Source of the DNA: Candidatus Methanoperedentaceae archaeon
GTDB lineage: Archaea > Halobacteriota > Methanosarcinia > Methanosarcinales > Methanoperedenaceae
Assembly: GCA_027371625.1 (NCBI GenBank)
Contig: DAHXMQ010000287.1
Span: 1-6,616 of the forward strand
Direction: 5' to 3'
DNA: 6,616 nucleotides
Positions 1-4,961 of the stretch are shown piece by piece (the stretch's first letter is position 1; every line of letters starts with the position of its first letter). The notes below the pieces were generated by a model, which was given only the letters and a program-made list of their open reading frames with translations, ran no database searches and had not been told where the DNA came from. A program made the position numbers and the translations under genes.

Positions 1-37
1 GGCTACTATTCAACCATTACACACTGATTAGATTGCT

Positions 38-400
38 TTGGTATATCACAATAATGTTAAAGAGTATGCCGATGCGGCGCAGGAATACCATGACAAGATG
101 ATCGTGATTTTCAAGGAAGCTGATGCAATAAGGGCAGACTCGGATGCTGCGCACAAGGAATTCGTGAAGGCGCAGGAAGCGGCTGATGAGCAGCACAGGT
201 TGTTCATACAAACACAGAAGGAAATCCGTGAACTCAATAAGGTAATTATCGGATTAAAGAGAAAGACAAAGGAAAGTAAGGACGAATCCATCAGGGAGCA
301 GGCTAAGAAGGAAGCCGAGGAAGTATATAACCAGTTCAAGCTCGGTGAGAAATTGAATACCGAGGATTTGATGCTGCTCCAGAGGTCGGGGCTTCTGTAG
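38..400 (+). CDS. Coiled-coil protein, COG1340-like, C-terminal part (start uncertain, possibly truncated)
   Basis: About 120 residues, strongly charged and rich in Glu, Lys, Ala and Gln, consistent with a long alpha-helical coiled coil and with no signal peptide or membrane segment. The end (GEKLNTEDLMLLQRSGLL) resembles the conserved C-terminus of archaeal coiled-coil proteins often mis-named 'phosphoserine phosphatase' (COG1340-like). From memory these are usually nearer 300 residues, so only the C-terminal part is visible. No phosphatase motif is present, and the molecular role is unknown. The start is doubtful: the same frame is open from base 2 but carries a TAG at 29-31. The first start-like codon after it is TTG at 38, with no ribosome binding site, and the first ATG is codon 20 (98-100). 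Family-like sequence seems to begin close to the TAG, so the gene may be truncated, mutated or affected by a sequence error. The acylphosphatase gene follows after 18 nt in the same frame. I am sure it is coding, fairly sure of the family, and unsure of the start. Confidence 0.7.
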   Translation: MVYHNNVKEYADAAQEYHDKMIVIFKEADAIRADSDAAHKEFVKAQEAADEQHRLFIQTQKEIRELNKVIIGLKRKTKESKDESIREQAKKEAEEVYNQFKLGEKLNTEDLMLLQRSGLL

Positions 401-410
401 CCTGATTCTC

Positions 411-417
411 TTTTTTT
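411..417 (+). terminator. Oligo-T tract, possible archaeal terminator
   Basis: A run of seven T residues lies between the coiled-coil stop codon and the acylphosphatase ATG. Archaeal RNA polymerase terminates at oligo-T without needing a hairpin, so some transcripts may end here. It sits directly against the next start codon, so partial read-through is equally plausible. This is a weak call resting on base composition alone. Confidence 0.25.
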
Positions 418-437
418 CATGAACATCCGGGTTCATG
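418..437 (+). promoter_or_regulatory. Inverted repeat over the acylphosphatase start codon
   Basis: CATGAAC (418-424) and GTTCATG (431-437) form a perfect 7-bp inverted repeat with a 6-nt spacer. In the mRNA the ATG at 419-421 would lie inside the stem. This could reduce translation initiation or, as DNA, act as a small operator. A repeat of this size is expected by chance a few times in a window this long, so the position is the main argument. No function is demonstrated. Confidence 0.3.
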
Positions 438-694
438 TATTTATTTCAGGGAAAGTTCAGGGGGTATTCTTCCGCTCAGGTACGAAGGAGAAGGCAGAGG
501 AACTGGGTGTCAGCGGCTGGGTGAGGAACCTTGCCGATGGGAGGGTTGAAGCTGTTTTTGAGGGCGAAGAGGGAAGCGTTAAGAGGATGATAGCGTGGTG
601 CAGGAAGGGACCTGAGTATGCAAGGGTGGATGATGTGAAAGTCATATCTGAAAATTATACAGGGGAGTTCAAAGGGTTCACGCTGCGGCGGTAG
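419..694 (+). CDS. acyP: Acylphosphatase
   Basis: A 91-residue protein that hydrolyses the carboxyl-phosphate bond of acyl phosphates in the cytosol. Its length is normal for the family and the single acylphosphatase domain fills the chain. The first signature, GKVQGVFFR (residues 11-19), holds the phosphate-binding loop and the catalytic Arg19. The second, GWVRNLADGRVEAVFEG (33-49), holds the catalytic Asn37. Both catalytic residues are intact. There is no signal peptide or membrane segment. The ATG at 419 gives the standard N-terminus, in which a beta strand leads straight into the signature. It has no Shine-Dalgarno sequence; a T7 tract precedes it and an inverted repeat covers it. The gene lies 18 nt after the coiled-coil gene and may share its transcript. 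Its stop codon overlaps the TATA box of the RNase P RNA gene. The physiological substrate in archaea is not established. Confidence 0.95.
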   Translation: MNIRVHVFISGKVQGVFFRSGTKEKAEELGVSGWVRNLADGRVEAVFEGEEGSVKRMIAWCRKGPEYARVDDVKVISENYTGEFKGFTLRR

Positions 695-702
695 ATATAA
701 AC
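694..702 (+). promoter_or_regulatory. TATA box (box A) of the RNase P RNA gene
   Basis: GATATAAAC contains TATAAA at 696-701, centred about 25 nt upstream of the inferred 5' end of RNase P RNA (about 722). That is the normal distance between an archaeal TATA box and its transcription start. The element begins on the last base of the acylphosphatase stop codon (TAG, 692-694), so rnpB probably has its own promoter despite lying immediately downstream. The purine-rich BRE normally found just upstream is not distinct here. Confidence 0.55.
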
Positions 703-721
703 GGCAGCAGGTTAATTGAAG

Positions 722-1045
722 ACTGAGAGAGGAAGGGCGGCTGCCGGTGGCATATTGCTGCTGAGGAAAGTCCCCTCACCTTCTGGACCGCGGATGCCTG
801 CAAGGGCATAGGGTGAGAATCCTGGCTCTGGAACAGAAACGATACCGTAGCAAAGAAATGCGATGATTTCTAACGAATGAGGTCATTTGTTCGCGGATGG
901 AACGGCGAATCCACGCGGGTGCAAGCCGAAATGGGACAAAAGGGCAGTCCAGACCTGTCCGAGTACGGCGCATAGCCAAATGCCGCATGAGCGCGATAAG
1001 GGAATTTCCCCTGCGCTAAACATAAAGGGGCTTACTCTCCTCACT
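722..1045 (+). ncRNA. rnpB: RNase P RNA, archaeal type A
   Basis: The catalytic RNA of ribonuclease P, which removes 5' leaders from pre-tRNAs together with small archaeal proteins. All five conserved regions appear in order: CR I GAGGAAAGTCC (763-773), CR II AACAGAAACGATACCG (832-847), CR III GGCGAATCC (904-912), CR IV GGTGCAAGCCGAAATGGG (918-935) and CR V ACATAAAGGGGCTTAC (1020-1035). The ends pair as helix P1: 724-731 (TGAGAGAG) with 1035-1043, leaving one C bulged. Internal hairpins fit the fold: 854-859/866-871 and 873-879/884-890 in the P12 area, 942-947/955-960, 966-969/982-985 and 991-994/1013-1016. Retention of the full bacterial-like core supports type A rather than the reduced M type. 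The ends are accurate to about 10 nt. A TATA box lies about 25 nt upstream and a T-rich stretch follows P1. Short open frames inside this region are not genes. Confidence 0.95.
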
Positions 1046-1049
1046 CAAC

Positions 1050-1057
1050 TTTTAATA
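1050..1057 (+). promoter_or_regulatory. TATA box of the HD phosphohydrolase gene, overlapping the rnpB 3' end
   Basis: TTTTAATA is centred about 27 nt upstream of the ATG at 1081. At that distance transcription would start at or next to the start codon, giving a leaderless or nearly leaderless mRNA. This agrees with the absence of a Shine-Dalgarno sequence before the ATG. The T4 at its start lies only about 5 nt after RNase P RNA helix P1, so the same bases may also help end the rnpB transcript. Inferred from position and composition only. Confidence 0.4.
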
Positions 1058-1080
1058 CTCCCTCGCTCTTATCTAACATC

Positions 1081-2904
1081 ATGCCCTCTATCATAGACCC
1101 TATCTACGGTCGCGTTGAAATAAGCGAGCTTGAGCAGCTCATCATCAACACCCCAGAGATGGCGCGCCTGCGCCGCATCCAGCAACTTGGTCTGGCTGAC
1201 CTTGCTTTTCCAGGCGCCAATCACACGCGTTTTGAACACAGCATTGGGACGCTCTTTATCGCAGATAAGATAGCAAAATCCTTAGATTTGAGCGAAGAGG
1301 AGGTTGCAAAAATCAGAATTGCTGCGCTTCTTCACGATATAGGTCACTGCGCATTCTCTCACGTAGTGGAGAGCGTGCTCAGGCGAAATCCTTCCTACCA
1401 GCCTGTAATCAATGGCAGGAATTTCATCAATCATGAGATGTTCACAAAACATATCATCTCAAATTCTTTCCACACAAAACCCGAAATTTCAGGGATAGTA
1501 AGCAATGCAGCGTCCTTTTTTGAAGAGATTGCCAGCATTGCAACAGGTGAAGTCGATGCGGTCTCAAAACCATACCTTGCGCAGATAATCTCCAATGATA
1601 TAGACGCTGACAGGATTGATTTTCTGCTGCGCGATTCGTACCACACAGGCGTATCGCTTGGGCTTGTGGATTTGGACCAGATTGTGGGCAGCCTTGCCAT
1701 AAGCAACGGCAGGATAATTCTGGGAGGTAACAGGAGTTACGACGAGGACATGGCGCTCACCGCTGCTGAATCCATGCTGATTGCCAGGGCGCATCATTAC
1801 TCTGCTATAATCCACAATCCCAAAACGCAGGGGGCAAGGGTAATGCTGCTCCATGCACTTGAAAATGCGATTAAGAGCCATGAAAAATCCGGTGATGTCA
1901 GGGCGCTTATGGCAGGATTTTTCACTTCATACATAGACAGCGATTTATTGAATTTCATCGAGGCTAACGGCGACACGGGTGCAAAAAAACTAATTTCGAA
2001 TATCAGGAATGGCAGCATCTGCAATGCAGTGGCACGTTTCACGCACAAGAATCTCAACCCGATTACACGGATGGCGCTCTCTACCATTGCAAGAAATGGT
2101 GTTGCCAAGAAGATGTTTGAGGAGGAGCTTGCAAGGCGCTTTGCTAAAAAGTACGGCTCACAGGTGCTCGTTGACCTTGACGTTGCAAGTGGAATCCCGA
2201 AAAGCACGCGCATAAAAACAGGAGAGGACGAAGGATTCCTGTATGACGAATCCGCTTTAGCCAACGGGCTTGTGAGGGCAATCTCGCGCCAGATATCGCT
2301 GTGCGTATTCTCAAGAGCCGGGGACGATGCAGCGCTTCTTCAGGCGTCGCATGATTTCCTGCTCGGTATAGAGAGCCTCTCGCCTTCCCTTTTGCGCTTT
2401 ATCAGGAATGAAACATACCTTCCTATCGAGGGGCTTCTCCTCATATTCTACAGCGCGCACAGGTTGTTCAGCACGGAATCCGAGGGAAGAATCACAATGC
2501 CAAGGCTTCGCAATATTGCCAGGATATACTGGCTTGTGAAGGAACTGGGAAGCAACGAGCGCCTGCGCAATCTGTTCGATTATAAATTCCACAACCGCTA
2601 CGGCTTCCCGTACAGTGACAGGCTTTTCGAGGATATCCAGCTTCTGGTTGCGATGGGGATGGTGGATGAAGACCTGAGGTATTTTGAAAAGAAAGGCAGG
2701 TGGCAGCAGCGATACGAGTATGTCCTGACAAGCGATGGCGTTGAATATGCTGAGTTAATCGCACCCGCATACCAGAACGAATTAAAGCTGATTGAGAACT
2801 ATCTGACAATCAACAAACACTCTATTCCAAGAGATGCGGTGAGTATCGCGAAAGGCAGATACAGAAAAGAAATTGCGCGATTTTTTGGAATTTATCCTCG
2901 ATAG
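1081..2904 (+). CDS. HD-superfamily phosphohydrolase (COG1078-like) with C-terminal YwgA-like winged helix
   Basis: A 607-residue cytosolic metal-dependent phosphohydrolase of the SAMHD1/dGTPase-like HD group. The N-terminus (DPIYGRVEIS, then LRRIQQLGLADLAFPGANHTRFEHSIGT) is typical of COG1078. Metal ligands are visible: His53 (RFEHS), His85-Asp86 (LLHDIGH) and Asp177 in DIDADRIDFLLRD (173-185), matching the H...HD...D pattern; His89 and His94 are also present. Characterised relatives hydrolyse dNTPs, so nucleotide hydrolysis is likely, but the substrate cannot be read from sequence. The chain is longer than a bare HD domain. Residues about 475-575 (…YGFPYSDRLFEDIQLLVAMGMVDED…YVLTSDGVEYAELI) look like a winged helix of the YwgA type. 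As I recall, ywgA neighbours the COG1078 gene ywfO in Bacillus subtilis, so this may be a fusion of partners encoded separately elsewhere. The ATG start suits the conserved N-terminus. The gene follows rnpB closely and converges with uvrB, 89 bp away. Confidence 0.88.
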   Translation: MPSIIDPIYGRVEISELEQLIINTPEMARLRRIQQLGLADLAFPGANHTRFEHSIGTLFIADKIAKSLDLSEEEVAKIRIAALLHDIGHCAFSHVVESVLRRNPSYQPVINGRNFINHEMFTKHIISNSFHTKPEISGIVSNAASFFEEIASIATGEVDAVSKPYLAQIISNDIDADRIDFLLRDSYHTGVSLGLVDLDQIVGSLAISNGRIILGGNRSYDEDMALTAAESMLIARAHHYSAIIHNPKTQGARVMLLHALENAIKSHEKSGDVRALMAGFFTSYIDSDLLNFIEANGDTGAKKLISNIRNGSICNAVARFTHKNLNPITRMALSTIARNGVAKKMFEEELARRFAKKYGSQVLVDLDVASGIPKSTRIKTGEDEGFLYDESALANGLVRAISRQISLCVFSRAGDDAALLQASHDFLLGIESLSPSLLRFIRNETYLPIEGLLLIFYSAHRLFSTESEGRITMPRLRNIARIYWLVKELGSNERLRNLFDYKFHNRYGFPYSDRLFEDIQLLVAMGMVDEDLRYFEKKGRWQQRYEYVLTSDGVEYAELIAPAYQNELKLIENYLTINKHSIPRDAVSIAKGRYRKEIARFFGIYPR

Positions 2905-2993
2905 CTCAAAATACCAGTTCTTTAGGCATCAAGTCTGTTTAAAATTGCCTTAATATCCCCGCGCATTTCCACCATATCCAGATGCAACGTATC
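2905..2993. other. Convergent intergenic region between the HD gene and uvrB
   Basis: An 89-bp gap shared by the 3' ends of two converging genes. I see no strong oligo-T tract on either strand (the longest is T4 on the minus strand near 2940) and no strong hairpin. A second in-frame TAG follows the HD stop at 2923-2925. On the minus strand the uvrB frame stays open after its TGA as far as TAA at 2922-2924; this is described under findings. Confidence 0.5.
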
Positions 2994-4913
2994 TCACATC
3001 TGCCGCAGCTCCGCAATCCTGTCCCTTATCTTCGCAGCCCTCTCAAACTCAAGGTTCTTCGCAGCCCTGTGCATCTCAGCTTCAAGCTCCACAATATAAT
3101 TGAACACCTCCTCTTTCGCGGGAGCTTCGGTAATTTCCCTTGGTTCAACAGCCTTCCTTATAGTCTGCGGGGTGATATTGTGCTCCCTGTTATACTCTAT
3201 CTGCATCTCGCGCCGCCGGTTTGTCTCATCGATTGCACGCTGCATAGAACCTGTAATCCTGTCTGCATACATCACGACCCTGCCTTCGATATTTCGCGAT
3301 GTTCTGCCTATGGTCTGCAGTAGCGACCTCTCTGAGCGCAGATATCCTTCCTTATCTGCATCCAGAATCGCGACCAGTGCAACCTCGGGCAAATCAAGCC
3401 CTTCCCTGAGGAGATTTATTCCCACAAGCACGTCGAACTCGCCGAGGCGAAGCCCGCGTATAATCTCGATTCTCTCCAGCGTCTCGATCTCGGAGTGCAT
3501 GTAGCGGGCTTTTATACCCATGCTGATAAGATATTCTGTCAGGTCTTCAGCCATCCGTTTTGTGAGGGTTGTGACTAGCACCCTGTGTTTTTTCTCTGTC
3601 TTTCTCCGGATTTCAGCCATCAGGTCGTCTATCTGCCCCTGCACGGGTTTCACAACTATTTCAGGGTCAACAAGCCCTGTCGGTCTGATAATCTGCTCCA
3701 CAACCTGTGCGCTGCGGACTATTTCGTACTCGGCAGGCGTGGCAGAAACATACAGTACCTGGTTTACCCGCGCCTCAAACTCCCCGAACGTGAGAGGACG
3801 ATTGTCAAAAGCAGAAGGCATCCTGAACCCGTAGTCAACGAGCGATTCTTTCCTTGCACGGTCTCCTGCGTGCATTCCCCGAAGCTGCGGGAGCGTAACG
3901 TGCGATTCATCAATCACGATAAGGAAATCCTTCGGGAAATAGTCAATAAGCGTATAAGGCGGCTCGCCTGCTCTCCTTCCGTCCATGTGTCGGCTGTAAT
4001 TTTCGATTCCCTGGCAGTACCCTATCTCGCGCATCATCTCGATATCGAATTTCGTGCGCTGCTCAAGGCGCGCGGCTTCAAGTATCTTCCCCTTGCCTTT
4101 GAGTTCATGCAGCCTGTCCTTTAGCTCAAGCTCTATAGAAAATATCGCAGCCTCGAGCTTTTCCTGCGGCATCACGAAATGTTTCGCAGGGTATATAACA
4201 ACAGCCTCATCTTCTCTGAGTGCTTTTCCAGTAAGGACATCGAATTCGGCTATGCGCTCGATCTCGTCGCCGAAAAGTTCTATCCTGACAGCGTTTGAAG
4301 CGTAGGACGGGAATACTTCTATGGTATCTCCTCTCACCCGGAATTTCCCTGTTGAGAAATCCATATCGTTGCGCTCATATTGCATATCAACGAGATGCGA
4401 AAGTATGACCCTGCGTTGCGCAGTTTCGCCTTTTTTAAGGAGGAGCGACATCTCCTGCCACTCCTGCGGTGAACCAATGCCATATATGCAGGAGACGCTT
4501 GCGACAACAATCACATCACGCCTCTCAAAGAGAGAGCGAGTGGCAGAAAGGCGCATCCTGTTGATCTCCTCGTTTATCGAGGCGTCCTTTTCTATATACG
4601 TGTCTGTCTGCGGGATATAAGCCTCTGGCTGGTAGTAATCGTAATAGCTCACAAAGTATTCCACAGCGTTGTCAGGAAAAAATGCCCTGAATTCGGAATA
4701 TAGCTGCGCTGCGAGTGTCTTGTTGTGGGAAATCACAAGCGTTGGTCTTTGCATCCTGTTTATAACATTTGCAACAGTGAACGTCTTGCCAGAACCTGTG
4801 ACGCCGAGCAGCGTCTGGCGTTTCATGCCCTGCTCCAAACCCGAAGCAAGTTCTTCAATCGCTTTTATCTGGTCTCCTCTGGGTTCAAAGCCGGAAACGA
4901 GTCTAAATTCCAA
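2994..4913 (-). CDS. uvrB: UvrABC system protein B (excinuclease subunit)
   Basis: The damage-verifying helicase-like subunit of bacterial-type nucleotide excision repair. It is loaded onto DNA by UvrA and recruits UvrC for incision. The 639 residues are nearly full family length. Visible in order: Walker A GVTGSGKT (37-44), the damage-wedging beta-hairpin region [14 protein letters not shown] (86-99), the UvrA-binding region (about 150-250), Walker B DESH (335-338), VLYVSATP (386-393), [14 protein letters not shown] (498-511), motif [11 protein letters not shown] (533-541), and a C-terminal UVR motif (about 605-638) that binds UvrC. No essential motif is missing; motif VI reads TSR where bacterial proteins usually have AAR. 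The start is TTG (4911-4913), because a TGA two codons upstream (4920-4922) rules out extension and the next sequence already belongs to the domain. GTGAT at 4919-4923, 5 nt before the TTG, may be a weak Shine-Dalgarno. uvrA and uvrC are not in this window. In archaea the Uvr genes are generally regarded as acquired from bacteria. Confidence 0.98.
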   Translation of the reverse strand: MEFRLVSGFEPRGDQIKAIEELASGLEQGMKRQTLLGVTGSGKTFTVANVINRMQRPTLVISHNKTLAAQLYSEFRAFFPDNAVEYFVSYYDYYQPEAYIPQTDTYIEKDASINEEINRMRLSATRSLFERRDVIVVASVSCIYGIGSPQEWQEMSLLLKKGETAQRRVILSHLVDMQYERNDMDFSTGKFRVRGDTIEVFPSYASNAVRIELFGDEIERIAEFDVLTGKALREDEAVVIYPAKHFVMPQEKLEAAIFSIELELKDRLHELKGKGKILEAARLEQRTKFDIEMMREIGYCQGIENYSRHMDGRRAGEPPYTLIDYFPKDFLIVIDESHVTLPQLRGMHAGDRARKESLVDYGFRMPSAFDNRPLTFGEFEARVNQVLYVSATPAEYEIVRSAQVVEQIIRPTGLVDPEIVVKPVQGQIDDLMAEIRRKTEKKHRVLVTTLTKRMAEDLTEYLISMGIKARYMHSEIETLERIEIIRGLRLGEFDVLVGINLLREGLDLPEVALVAILDADKEGYLRSERSLLQTIGRTSRNIEGRVVMYADRITGSMQRAIDETNRRREMQIEYNREHNITPQTIRKAVEPREITEAPAKEEVFNYIVELEAEMHRAAKNLEFERAAKIRDRIAELRQM

Positions 4914-4961
4914 TGCGCATCACGATAAATACAGGGAATTACGAGGACTTATTCTTTCGTA
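4914..4961 (-). other. Short spacer between the TadC-like gene and uvrB
   Basis: A 48-bp gap between two genes on the same strand. It contains no oligo-T terminator. A TATA-like stretch (TATTTAT on the minus strand, 4925-4931) lies only about 15 nt from the uvrB start, too close for a normal archaeal promoter of that start. Read-through from the TadC-like gene into uvrB is therefore possible, although the two genes have no obvious functional link. Confidence 0.4.
4919..4923 (-). promoter_or_regulatory. Possible Shine-Dalgarno supporting the uvrB TTG start
   Basis: On the minus strand GTGAT matches part of the GGTGATC complement of the archaeal 16S 3' end and lies 5 nt before the TTG. The match is short, but the TTG is the only start allowed by the upstream in-frame TGA, so this site helps explain initiation. 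It overlaps an ATG (4918-4920) that opens a five-codon frame ending in TAG at 4903-4905. Confidence 0.35.

Noticed and set aside
46..426. A minus-strand frame of 126 codons opposite the coiled-coil gene
   Set aside because: The Ser/Cys/Leu-rich product is the usual antisense by-product of a Lys/Glu-rich coding strand. The plus frame matches a known family ending.
776..1096. Short open frames on both strands within 776-1096
   Set aside because: They lie inside or across the RNase P RNA gene, which explains the sequence; their translations show no protein-like features.
1797..2264. A 155-codon minus-strand frame inside the HD gene
   Set aside because: It is a shadow of the HD coding sequence, Ser-rich and low in complexity, with no domain and no promoter or ribosome binding site.
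3585..4124. A 179-codon open frame on the plus strand inside uvrB
   Set aside because: It is antisense to an intact, well-conserved uvrB, and the translation is Arg-, Leu- and Cys-rich with no recognisable motif.
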